Assembly: GCF_001613145.1 (NCBI RefSeq)
Contig: NZ_BDBU01000028.1
Span: forward strand, 1 to 64,000
DNA length: 64,000 nt
Direction: 5' to 3'
DNA from: Nocardia jejuensis NBRC 103114
GTDB taxonomy: Bacteria > Actinomycetota > Actinomycetes > Mycobacteriales > Mycobacteriaceae
Below, one piece after another: positions 43,701-51,273 of the stretch; position 1 is the stretch's first letter, and each line of letters starts with the position of its first letter. A model generated the notes under the pieces. That model was not told the DNA's origin and ran no database searches. It saw only the letters and a program-made list of their open reading frames with translations. The position numbers and the translations under genes are program-made.

Positions 43701-44275
43701 GCCGCACGAACGCAGCCAATCCGGAGACCTGGGAGACGACGGTCGTCATCCACGTCCGCGCGCTGCTGTGCTCCGCGCGCGCGGAGCCTCGCGAGGCCCT
43801 GGCCCACTTCCTGGAGTGCGGTCGCCGATCGACCTCCGTCGGGATCAGTAATCCCGCGCACATCCCGTGGCGCAGTTCGGCCGCCATGGAACTGGTGCGA
43901 CTCGGCGAGCGCGAACGCGCCCGCGAGCTGGCCGCCGCGGAACTGGCTGTGGCACAGCGCTGGAACACCCCGGGCACACTCGGCCGGGCCATGCGCGCGC
44001 TGGCCCTGGCCGCACCCGACGGCACGGATCCGGACCTGCTGGCGCGCGCGGTCGTCCAACTCCGCGCGGCCGAGTCCCCGGTCGAACTGATCCCGGCGCT
44101 GATCGATCTGGCCCGGGTGTCCGCCGTGAACGAACAGCGGCGGGCATTGCTCAGGGAAGCGCGTGTGCTCGCCGAATCCATCGACGCCGCACTGTATCTC
44201 GCGGATATCGAGGACCTGCTACGGATCTCGGCAGCAATCTCCGACCCGATCACCGCCGCGAACCCCGTGGCGTGA
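40724..44275 (+). CDS. Large SARP-type regulator (HTH-BTAD-AAA-TPR)
   Basis: 1183 residues. Winged-helix DNA-binding domain (about 5-100, LGPPQRRAVLCALALRPRQW), BTAD domain (about 108-253), an ATPase domain with Walker A GRPGYGKT at 313-320 and Walker B-like PLVLLIDDATLMDD, then a long helical-repeat C-terminus (about 700-1170). It lacks a C-terminal LuxR helix-turn-helix. This is the AfsR-like plan of regulators of secondary metabolism or morphogenesis. A charged, low-complexity stretch (about residues 370-445) splits the ATPase domain. ATG 40724 has no strong ribosome binding site. Targets unknown. Confidence 0.88.
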   Translation: MVQPGAVQVVLLDGVEVRRDGQVLPLGPPQRRAVLCALALRPRQWISAAGLLDALYEDELPASGTGVIQTHISALRRVLEPGRTPRTPPSVLLSGHGGYQLKIDDDQIDVGLFDRFVAEAGRARQAGDWARAEHRYARALALCSGEPLAGVPGPFAEAQRAALSERRLAVSEDSLDAAVRCGRTDEAIERLRRLITENPLRERPRAALMRALADSGRRAEALEVYRDIRRLLVAELGVEPGADLRRLQEQILTGTDTTEHPRRYAAPSRAEELVPEDDSALPLVFDRESELARIAACVRRAATGVGGMVVVTGRPGYGKTQLLNEIAREHAPTLRVDLTARSGDADLVGLLLDRLGAPSAARVDHANAVRGVGSANAEDGCADHAGQTPGSADADVRSDPVSAEPKSSGVRRPTTTDPGDLDTPDREGPRLTTAGGAQAGRADRLFAALERAAAERPLVLLIDDATLMDDRSARVLAAVAPRLRELRVLIVLTLDERSWDQQVLDLHGRLEPVAAAVLRTGGLSIAAIEGLYRRRLGVAAPAGLAEDILRATGAVPLVAGALITDLATLPDRTRVPDRLPEGCYSRSIQRQLDRYSPAGARMMRALAVLAEFRPGTNILAAACGEPVAVVRHRCELLATMGVLLTADPPMYRHPLSANTIRWLCPPAEASAFRTAAAGRARVAGFPVRQVAEYLRDLDGPEFAQWTVVLIDAAEECLRHNEIAEAARWLEAALRICAPEDRDELLVRLGQLELWTNPAAARARLQEALRHQRAAGAAPSALIPLAWTIGTRRDAAAAMALLREVLAETEDRNPAAANVIRASAWMIAALTPPTWRAFLADLPDTGGTGHDSTARIATAIRTWNDAFGANIDARTALDRLSDDCALHNGEPLPRQLLGLLAQLTMWAGELTTALQLSERGGDQHFGALDTYRVIVRSEVLLRSGSYRRALRDIAPMIGGIDDEFIAPPTTLVAQYAHALIGLGRLDDAGKWLDRRTNAANPETWETTVVIHVRALLCSARAEPREALAHFLECGRRSTSVGISNPAHIPWRSSAAMELVRLGERERARELAAAELAVAQRWNTPGTLGRAMRALALAAPDGTDPDLLARAVVQLRAAESPVELIPALIDLARVSAVNEQRRALLREARVLAESIDAALYLADIEDLLRISAAISDPITAANPVA

Positions 44276-44373
44276 TCGGCCGATACGGCCCGGCCGGTGA
44301 CCATCGCATCGCCCGAGTTGAGCGTGCTCGACCTCCGGCTCCCGGCCTGATCGACCTGGGCCGCAATCGACCA

Positions 44374-44403
44374 CGTCGCCCGGCTGGTGAGAGCCGGGCG
44401 ACG
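44374..44403. terminator. Hairpin between convergent genes
   Basis: A perfect 12-bp stem CGTCGCCCGGCT / AGCCGGGCGACG with a 6-base loop, between the SARP stop (44275) and the leftward hydrolase stop (44475). Confidence 0.8.
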
Positions 44404-44474
44404 CGGCCGCGACCGATCAGCGGTTGCCTGCGGAGGCTCCAGCGGCTGACCGGCGGACTGTTCCAGGCGCGCGA

Positions 44475-45200
44475 TCAGACGTTCCGCGCTGCCTTCTCGA
44501 TGAGGTCGGCGATCTCGGCGGGCTTGCTCAGCATCGACGCGTGCCCCGCCGCCAGTTCGACGATCCGCTCCTCGTCGGTGATCCGGGACGCCATGTGGCG
44601 CTCCAGATCCGGGTGGATCATGGCGTCCTGGCTGGACACCTGGTACCAGGTGTTGGCCCGCAGCCGCTCCCACGCCGGAACCCGGTCACCGGCGCCGGCC
44701 AGCGACAGCACCGAGGTGGGTTTCTGGGTCGCGGCCAGCACGGCGGCCTCCGCCGCGGTGAGGTCGGCGCAGAAGTCCTGGTGGAATCGATTCCGATCGA
44801 TGAGGAAGTCGGGCGCCTCGGGCGCGCCGATGTTCACCAGATCCGCGCCGCTGGGCAGCTCGATGCCGAACTCCTGATTGAGGGCGAAGGCGGACTGCCC
44901 GGCCTCGGGCGCGAACGCAGCCACGTACACCAGCCCGGCCACATTCGGTGCGTCCGCACCGGCCTGGCTGATCACCGCACCGCCGTAGGAGTGCCCGACC
45001 AGAATGGTCGGGCCGTCGAGCAGCGCGAGGTCGCGGGTCACGGTCTCCACGTCGTCGGCGTAGTTCCGCAGCGCCAGCTGGCTGGCCACCACGGTGCCGT
45101 AGCCGTCGGCGCGCAGGATCTCGATCACCTTCCCCCAGCTGGAGCCGTCGGCCCAGGCACCGTGTACGAGAAGCACATTCGGGGCGATGGTGTCGGTCAT
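44475..45200 (-). CDS. Alpha/beta hydrolase (EstC/MenH-like, small)
   Basis: 241 residues. LVHGAWADGSSWGKVIEIL is the typical N-terminal oxyanion block of plant-esterase-like/RsbQ-type small hydrolases; nucleophile elbow VGHSYGGAVI (GHSYGG, Ser near 89); His in AAGHASMLSKP near 225. The start ATG 45200 follows GGAGAAGATCC. Cytosolic. Substrate unknown; related proteins act on esters and chloroperoxidase-type substrates. Confidence 0.9.
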   Translation of the reverse strand: MTDTIAPNVLLVHGAWADGSSWGKVIEILRADGYGTVVASQLALRNYADDVETVTRDLALLDGPTILVGHSYGGAVISQAGADAPNVAGLVYVAAFAPEAGQSAFALNQEFGIELPSGADLVNIGAPEAPDFLIDRNRFHQDFCADLTAAEAAVLAATQKPTSVLSLAGAGDRVPAWERLRANTWYQVSSQDAMIHPDLERHMASRITDEERIVELAAGHASMLSKPAEIADLIEKAARNV

Positions 45201-45313
45201 GGATCTTCTCCTCCGGTCCGGCGGCGGTTCCGCGTCGCCGCCCACCGTGCCGCTGGGCTCTCAACGATCGCTGAACGTTCGCAGAACGACCAGCTCGGAG
45301 CGGGTGCCCGGGC

Positions 45314-46366
45314 TCAGGTCTGGCGGATCGGGTCGTAGGCCTCGGCACTGAGCCCGAAGGTCCAGGCGACTCCCTCGCGCGCGGTGCGGGTCGAGGGCGG
45401 AACCCGGAGCCAGTAGATATTGCTGCTGCCGTCGGGTTCCGGGGTGGAGTTGACCACCTCGACCATGACCACATCCTCGTCACCGTCGAGAGCGATGCGC
45501 CACAGCACCCCGGTCTCGTCGCGATGCACCGGCCGCGCACGGGATTCCTCGAGGTAGCGATCGTATCCGTAGTACTCGAGCATGACCCGGCGCAGCTCGG
45601 CGTTCTCCTCGTCCCGAATGCGCTCGGGCGTCAAAGCGGCCAGCCCGGTGAGGAATTCACCGGCGACCGGCATACCGCGCCACGCGTGGAGCGCGAATCC
45701 GTCCGAGTAGGCCAGCGCGGGACCGTCCGCACGGTCCAGCCGTCCGGCTTCGTCGCGATGCAGTTCCAGCGGCCGCTCGCTGATCACCGCGACGTTCTCG
45801 TACGGCCACCACCAGCCCGCTTCGCGTGCGACGGCGGCGATCGCGTCCAGTGGACGCCCCGGCGAGGTGTCGAAGGCGCACAGCCACGCGGCATCGTGCT
45901 GCCCCAGCACGGCATCGAGCAGCAGCAAACGCAGTCCGGTCTCGTCCCCGCGCCTCCCGGTCTCCTTGTGCCCCGTGGCCATCGCCTCGAGAACGCCCGC
46001 CCGAATCCGTTCCACGACAGCGGAAGTCAGCTCCCACAGATCGGCACCGGTCGCCTGCCAGTGCGCGCCGAAACCCTTCGGCCCCAGTTCGGCGTGCACC
46101 CGCTCGCGTTCCGCCGCCCACGGACGGCTGCGCAGCGCTTCGCGCACACAGGCCCCCGTATCCCCCAGCCCCTCGCCCGTCTCCGAGCCGGTCAGCAGGC
46201 GCACCGCCTCCAGTGGCGAACGGGCCCAGACGATTCGCGCCGGTTCGCGGAGTCCGGCCCGCCGATACGCCGCCCGCACCGCGGCCTCGGCCGCCGTGCG
46301 GTCACCCGCGCCGGTCGCCGCCGAGAGCGCCCGCCATTCGATCCGATCAGTCACGATCGCACTCAT
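45314..46366 (-). CDS. DUF6745 family protein
   Basis: 350 residues. The C-terminal half has the DUF6745 pattern: ERPLELHRDEAGRLDRADGPALAYSDGFALHAWRGMPV, followed by RPVHRDETGVLWRIAL. The N-terminal half is helical (AAEAAVRAAYRRAGLREPARIVWARSPLEAV). Function is unknown; members often occur next to leucine-rich-repeat/STM401x genes in actinomycetes as I recall. It lies 43 bases after the small gene at 46410, so the two are an operon divergent from the STM4015-4011 cassette. No signal peptide. Confidence 0.8.
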   Translation of the reverse strand: MSAIVTDRIEWRALSAATGAGDRTAAEAAVRAAYRRAGLREPARIVWARSPLEAVRLLTGSETGEGLGDTGACVREALRSRPWAAERERVHAELGPKGFGAHWQATGADLWELTSAVVERIRAGVLEAMATGHKETGRRGDETGLRLLLLDAVLGQHDAAWLCAFDTSPGRPLDAIAAVAREAGWWWPYENVAVISERPLELHRDEAGRLDRADGPALAYSDGFALHAWRGMPVAGEFLTGLAALTPERIRDEENAELRRVMLEYYGYDRYLEESRARPVHRDETGVLWRIALDGDEDVVMVEVVNSTPEPDGSSNIYWLRVPPSTRTAREGVAWTFGLSAEAYDPIRQT

Positions 46367-46409
46367 TCCTGTTCTCGCCCAGTAATTTCCGCAGCATCGA
46401 GCCCGCCGG

Positions 46410-46736
46410 TCAATCGGCGACGACGCGCACCGACCCCGGCACGTACTCGCGCTGGCGCACGACTCGATACCAGCCCTTGGGCAGTGGGATGGCCGCGTGC
46501 TCCTCGTGCACCACCCGCCCGCCCTCCGGTAGGTGCAGCAGCATCGGGCCGAACGCGCTCGACTCGCGAATCAGCCTGCCCGGACCCTGAATCGCGTGCG
46601 CGTGGCCGGTGACCTCGCCGAGCGCGAGCACCAGCCGGCCACGGCCGTCGCGCGGCTCGGGCACCGCATCGTCGGCCGTCAGGGGCACCGCGCTCGCGCG
46701 CAGCGGCACGATCAGAACATCACCTTGCCGATACAT
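46410..46736 (-). CDS. Small uncharacterised protein in the STM401x locus
   Basis: 108 residues, start at MYRQGDVLIVPL (46736), which is preferred over an upstream in-frame ATG because its codons are poor. The body has a beta-rich pattern with histidine-rich loops (GEVTGHAHAI, VVHEEHAAIPLPKGWYRVV), suggesting a small metal-binding or cupin-like barrel, but I do not recognise a named family. First gene of the leftward unit with DUF6745. It shares a 219-base divergent promoter region with STM4015. Confidence 0.72.
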   Translation of the reverse strand: MYRQGDVLIVPLRASAVPLTADDAVPEPRDGRGRLVLALGEVTGHAHAIQGPGRLIRESSAFGPMLLHLPEGGRVVHEEHAAIPLPKGWYRVVRQREYVPGSVRVVAD

Positions 46737-46955
46737 GGATTCCCTCCCATCGCGGCACCGGATGCGTGCCATGCCGGGAAAAACTAGACCCGGGCACCGA
46801 CAACCTCGGGAACCGGGGCAGCCCGGGAGGCCCTGAAATCCGGCTTGTCACCCGGACTTGGTAAGAACTCCGGTATCCGGGCGCGATCGGCTCGCGCCCG
46901 GGCCGATTCGAGCACATCGATCGACAGCGCAGACGGATACAGAGGGCGAGCACGC

Positions 46956-47954
46956 ATGACCATCGGCAAACACCTCGCGGAGTTCGGCGGCCTGCCCGCA
47001 TTCGACTTCGTGGAACCGGGCAGCTCGGCCGGAGCGCAGCAGCCGGTCGCGCGCTCGCTGCCCGCCGCGGATTCGGTCGCCTGGCGGGTCGGGGTGGATT
47101 CCTACGATTCGCAGGAACCCTGGACGGATCGCTTCGCGCGCTTCGTCTCCGAGGTCGACACCACCGCGGTGCGCTCGCTCATCGTGGGCTGCTGGACCGA
47201 CGCCTACGACAAGGGCCCCGAACCCGTGATCGAGGCCCTGGTCGCGGCCGCCGATCGCCTGCCCGCCCTGCGCGCGCTCTTCCTGGCCGACATCACCTAC
47301 GAGGAATGCGAGATCTCCTGGATCAACCAGGGTCTGGTGACTCCCCTGCTCGAGGCGTTCCCCGCGCTGGAGTGGTTCGGCGTGCGCGGCGGCCAGGAGC
47401 TGCGGTTCCCCGCCGTCAGACACGAGCGACTACGGGAACTCGTCGTGCAGACCGGCGGGATGCCCGCCGACGCCGTGCGCGGTATCGCGGCCAGCGATCT
47501 GCCCGCGCTCACCCACCTGGATCTGTGGCTGGGCACCTCGGAGTACGGCGGCGACAGCGCCGTCGAGGATCTCGCGCCCATCCTGACCGGCGCCCTGCTG
47601 CCCAGCCTGAAGCATCTGGCCCTGCGCAACAGCGAGATGCAGGACGAGATCTGCCTCGCGCTCGCGTCCGCACCCGTCGTCGCACGGCTCGACTCGCTCG
47701 ACGTCTCCATGGGCGTGCTGACCGACGACGGCGCGGTCGCCCTGCTGAGCGGTCAGCCGCTGACGCACCTGAGTTCCCTGGATATGCACCACAACTACCT
47801 CAGCGCCGCCATGCGCACCCGCTTGACCGAGACCCTCGGCGCGGCGGGTGTGACGCTGAGCCTGAGCGACGACGGCGCGGAGTCCGACATCGACGAGGAC
47901 GACGAGGACGACGAGGACGGCGAGGTCTGGCGCTTCGTCGCGGTCGGCGAGTGA
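46956..47954 (+). CDS. STM4015 family leucine-rich-repeat protein
   Basis: 332 residues. The N-terminal part (about 1-110) opens with HLAEFGGLPAFDF; the middle is a set of leucine-rich repeats (for example LPALTHLDLWLG, LPSLKHLALRNSEM, VARLDSLDVSMG, LTHLSSLDMHHN). The last 30 residues are a strongly acidic tail (DIDEDDEDDEDGE) ending in VWRFVAVGE. ATG 46956. No signal peptide, so cytosolic. First gene of the five-gene cassette; its GTGA overlap couples it to STM4014. It may be the protein substrate or a docking scaffold for the enzymes that follow, by inference. Confidence 0.88.
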   Translation: MTIGKHLAEFGGLPAFDFVEPGSSAGAQQPVARSLPAADSVAWRVGVDSYDSQEPWTDRFARFVSEVDTTAVRSLIVGCWTDAYDKGPEPVIEALVAAADRLPALRALFLADITYEECEISWINQGLVTPLLEAFPALEWFGVRGGQELRFPAVRHERLRELVVQTGGMPADAVRGIAASDLPALTHLDLWLGTSEYGGDSAVEDLAPILTGALLPSLKHLALRNSEMQDEICLALASAPVVARLDSLDVSMGVLTDDGAVALLSGQPLTHLSSLDMHHNYLSAAMRTRLTETLGAAGVTLSLSDDGAESDIDEDDEDDEDGEVWRFVAVGE

Positions 47955-49129
47955 CGTTGTCCGCGAAGGCTTTTACCGGGGATTCCACGTCCCGGTGGGC
48001 GGTCGTCGGCAATGGCGAGAACCGCCGGGTGCGGATGTTCCTCGAGGCCGCCGACGCCGCCGGGCTCCCGACGCCCCGCGTCGTGCAGTGGCGTGACGTG
48101 CTGCGCGAGGGCGGACACGATTTCGCCGACGACGAGATCGTGCGGCTGGATTCGCCCGGCGAGAACCCCGAGGTGGACGCGCTGCTGCGCGGGGTGAAAG
48201 AACCCACCCGCGTGGAGGGTTCGGCTCGCTGGTACCAGCGGTTCCTGCGGGCCGCGCAGTCGCTGCGCGGCGGCGTTCGCCTCGACGATCCGGCCGAACT
48301 CGCCGTCCTTTTCGACAAGCGGCTCACTCACGCCGCACTCGCAGCCGCACGGGTTCCGGTGCCGCCCTCGCCCACCTCGGGCACGGGCCCACCGGTGCAC
48401 AGCTGGTCCGACATTCGTGATCTCATGCGCGACAACGCGATACCGCGCGTCTTCGTCAAACTCGCGCACGGCTCCTCCGCCTCGGGCGTGCTCGCGGTCG
48501 AATCGACCAGCTCCGGGCGGCTGCGCGCGACCACCTCGGTGGAGCTCGTGCCGACCGGTGGCCCGGATGACGCTCCGCGGCTGCACAATTCGCTCCGAGT
48601 CCGGCGCTACACCGACGAACGCGATATCGCGGCGATCGTCGACCGGCTCGCCCCGGACGGACTGCACGTCGAACGCTGGATGCCCAAAGCCTCACTCGCG
48701 GGCCGATCGGCGGATCTGCGCGTGGTCGTGATCGGGGGGCGGGCCACGCACGCGGTCGTGCGCACCAGCCGCACCCCGCTCACCAACCTGCATCTCGGCG
48801 GTGCGCGCGGCGATCTCGCGGCGGTCATCGAGGCGGCCGGCGATCGCTGGGCCCATGCCCTGTCGATCTGCGAACAGGCGGCGGCGTGCTTCCCCGGAAC
48901 CCTGTGTGTCGGAGTCGATCTGCTGCCCGCGATCGGCTGGCAGCGCTTCGCGGTCGGCGAGGTGAACGCCTTCGGCGATCTCCTGCCGCGACTGACCGGG
49001 CTGCCGGGCACTCCGGCGGCCGGGCTCGACACGTACACCGCACAGCTGCGCGCCGCACGGCAATTCGTTCTTCCGCAACGCTTTTCGACCGCCCCAGCAG
49101 CCCTCGAGGATCTCCATGCACCGGCCTGA
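47951..49129 (+). CDS. STM4014 family protein, ATP-grasp-like
   Basis: 392 residues from GTG 47951 (GTGA overlap with STM4015). The middle and end look like an ATP-grasp ligase: VFVKLAHGSSASGV (ATP lysine and glycine-rich loop, near 170), ADLRVVVIGGRATHAVVR (near 255), TNLHLGGARGDL, and the metal-binding EVNAFGD at 337-343. ATP-grasp enzymes activate carboxylates as acyl phosphates to make peptide or amide bonds, so a ligation or peptide-tailoring role in the cassette is plausible. The 3' end overlaps STM4013 by 14 bases. Confidence 0.88.
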   Translation: MTLSAKAFTGDSTSRWAVVGNGENRRVRMFLEAADAAGLPTPRVVQWRDVLREGGHDFADDEIVRLDSPGENPEVDALLRGVKEPTRVEGSARWYQRFLRAAQSLRGGVRLDDPAELAVLFDKRLTHAALAAARVPVPPSPTSGTGPPVHSWSDIRDLMRDNAIPRVFVKLAHGSSASGVLAVESTSSGRLRATTSVELVPTGGPDDAPRLHNSLRVRRYTDERDIAAIVDRLAPDGLHVERWMPKASLAGRSADLRVVVIGGRATHAVVRTSRTPLTNLHLGGARGDLAAVIEAAGDRWAHALSICEQAAACFPGTLCVGVDLLPAIGWQRFAVGEVNAFGDLLPRLTGLPGTPAAGLDTYTAQLRAARQFVLPQRFSTAPAALEDLHAPA

Positions 49130-49937
49130 CATGAACGAGGTGGTGGGCCGGGACGACCTGCTGCTGCTCACGCTCGACACCCTGCGCTACGACGTCGCGA
49201 CCGAACTCGCCGCCGAGGGGCTGCTCCCCAACCTGGCCGCACACCTGCCCGGCGGCGGCTGGCAGCGACGGCATGCACCGGGCAGCTTCACGTACGCTTC
49301 GCACCAGGCCATTTTCGCCGGGTTCCTCCCGACGCCCGCGGCACCGGGCCCGCACCCCCGGCTCTTCGCCGCACGGTTCGCGGGCAGTGAGACGACCGCC
49401 GACGGCACCTTCGTCTTCGACGCCCCCGACCTGGTGACGGCGCTGGCCGGGCAGGGTTATCACACCGTCTGCATCGGCGGTGTCGGCTTCTTCAACAAGC
49501 AGGGCGCGCTCGGCGGTGTGCTGCCGGGCCTGTTCGCCGAAAGCCACTGGGAGCCGGAGTTCTCGGTGGCCTCGCCCACCTCCTTCGAGGCGCAGGTGGC
49601 GCGCGCGGAACAGGTGGTCTCGGAACTTCCCGCCGCACAACGACTCTTCCTGTTCCTCAACGCCTCCGCACTGCATCAGCCCAATTGGTTCCACACGCCG
49701 GGAGCCACCCGCGAGGCGGGCGATACCCGTGCCACGCATGCCGGCGCACTGCGCTACATCGATCGTCACGTCGGCCGGCTGTTCGACGTGATGCGTTCGC
49801 GCAGGCGCTGTTTCGCGATCGTCTGCTCCGATCACGGCACCGCCTACGGAGACGACGGCTACACCGGCCACCGGCTGGGCCACGAGTCCGTCTGGACCGT
49901 TCCGTACGGCCACTTCTTCCTGGAGCCCTCCGCATGA
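49116..49937 (+). CDS. STM4013/SEN3800 family hydrolase (alkaline phosphatase fold)
   Basis: 273 residues of the sulfatase/alkaline-phosphatase superfamily. The N-terminal metal strand is LLLLTLDTLRYD (D21, D26); the C-terminal metal motif is CSDHGTAYGDDGYTGH with D239, H240, H252 and H256 as likely ligands. The nucleophile Thr/Ser may be T22 or in the PGSFTYASHQAIFAG block. No signal peptide, so unlike most family members it acts in the cytosol. ATG 49116 lies 14 bases inside STM4014. It could remove a phosphate or sulfate in the pathway. Confidence 0.88.
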   Translation: MHRPDMNEVVGRDDLLLLTLDTLRYDVATELAAEGLLPNLAAHLPGGGWQRRHAPGSFTYASHQAIFAGFLPTPAAPGPHPRLFAARFAGSETTADGTFVFDAPDLVTALAGQGYHTVCIGGVGFFNKQGALGGVLPGLFAESHWEPEFSVASPTSFEAQVARAEQVVSELPAAQRLFLFLNASALHQPNWFHTPGATREAGDTRATHAGALRYIDRHVGRLFDVMRSRRRCFAIVCSDHGTAYGDDGYTGHRLGHESVWTVPYGHFFLEPSA

Positions 49938-51271
49938 CCTCCACGCTCATCCTGCCGCGCCCCTATCAGAGCTACGTCTACGCGTACCCGCACAAGACCG
50001 CGTACCGGCCGCTGGAACCGCGCCCGTCGCTCACGCGGGTCTGGGCGGGTCAATCCCGGCAGGCGCTCTCGCTGTACCTGCACATCCCGTTCTGCGAAGT
50101 GCGATGCGGATTCTGCAATCTGTTCACCCGGGTGGGCGCACCGGGCGACCTGACCGGCCGCTACCTCGACGCGCTCACCCGCCAGGCCGAGGCGGTCCGG
50201 GCAGCACTCGGTCACGACGAACCGGTGCACTTCGCCACCGCCGCGTTCGGCGGCGGCACGCCGACCTTTCTCGAGGCCGGTGAGCTGGAACGCCTCTGCG
50301 ACACAGCCGAACTCGTCATGGGCGCGGACCTGCGCGCGATCCCGCTCTCGGTCGAGGCGTCGCCCGCCACCGCGACGGCCGATCGGCTGGCCGTGCTCGC
50401 CGAGCGCGGGACCACGCGGCTGAGTCTCGGCGTGCAGAGCTTCATCGAGGAGGAGGCGCGCGCCGCCGTGCGTCCGCAGCGACGCGCGGATGTCGATGCG
50501 GCACTGGGCCGCATTCGCGACGCGGGCATACCGGTCCTGAACATCGATCTGATCTACGGCATCGACGGACAGACCTCCACCAGCTGGCGGGTCTCCCTCG
50601 ACGCGGCGCTGACGTGGCGACCGGAGGAGATCTATCTCTATCCGCTCTACATCCGCCCACTCACCGGGCTCGGACGTCAACTCGATCCCGCTGCGGCCGA
50701 ACATGATTGGGATGCCCATCGGCTGCGCCTCTATGCCGAGGGCCGGGATCATCTGCTGGCGAACGGGTACGAGCAGGTCTCCATGCGCATGTTCCGCCGC
50801 CTCGACGCGCCGCCGCAGGGACCCGACGACTACGCCTGTCAGACCGACGGCATGATCGGCCTCGGCTGCGGAGCGCGCTCCTACACCTCCGGCCTGCACT
50901 ATTCGTTCGACTACGCGGTGTCCATGCGGGAGGTGCGCTCGATCATCGACACCTACACCGAGACAACCGATTTCAGCCGCGCTCTGCACGGTCGGGTCAT
51001 CGACGCGGACGAAGCGAGGCGTCGGCATCTGCTGCAATCGCTGTTGCAGGCCGACGGACTGTCCCTCGCCGACTACCGGGTCCGATTCGGCGGCGACCCC
51101 CGACTCGATTTCGGCGCGCAATTGGGCACGCTCGCCGATCGGGGCTGGGTGAGCGAGACCGCCGAGCGGCTGCGGCTCACCCCGGAAGGGCTGTCCTACT
51201 CCGATGCCATCGGTCCCGAGTTCTTCTCTCCCGCCGTACTTTCCGCCATGTCGGCCTACGAAGCGCGCTGA
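49934..51271 (+). CDS. STM4012 family radical SAM protein (HemN-like)
   Basis: 445 residues. Radical SAM cluster CEVRCGFC (C54, C58, C61) in an IPFCEVRCGFCNLF context; GGGTPT at about 111 and the SVEASP and GVQSF blocks are those of HemN/HutW-like coproporphyrinogen-III-dehydrogenase relatives; the C-terminal winged-helix-like HemN domain is present. HemN-type enzymes also act as methyltransferases or heme/carbon-radical chemistry enzymes, so it is not safely a heme-biosynthesis protein. ATGA overlap with STM4013; STM4011 starts two bases after its stop. Confidence 0.9.
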   Translation: MTSTLILPRPYQSYVYAYPHKTAYRPLEPRPSLTRVWAGQSRQALSLYLHIPFCEVRCGFCNLFTRVGAPGDLTGRYLDALTRQAEAVRAALGHDEPVHFATAAFGGGTPTFLEAGELERLCDTAELVMGADLRAIPLSVEASPATATADRLAVLAERGTTRLSLGVQSFIEEEARAAVRPQRRADVDAALGRIRDAGIPVLNIDLIYGIDGQTSTSWRVSLDAALTWRPEEIYLYPLYIRPLTGLGRQLDPAAAEHDWDAHRLRLYAEGRDHLLANGYEQVSMRMFRRLDAPPQGPDDYACQTDGMIGLGCGARSYTSGLHYSFDYAVSMREVRSIIDTYTETTDFSRALHGRVIDADEARRRHLLQSLLQADGLSLADYRVRFGGDPRLDFGAQLGTLADRGWVSETAERLRLTPEGLSYSDAIGPEFFSPAVLSAMSAYEAR

Positions 51272-51273
51272 CC

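Noticed and set aside
49934..51271. Calling the HemN-like protein an oxygen-independent coproporphyrinogen oxidase
   Set aside because: Its context in the STM401x cassette and its STM4012-type sequence argue for a different radical SAM role.
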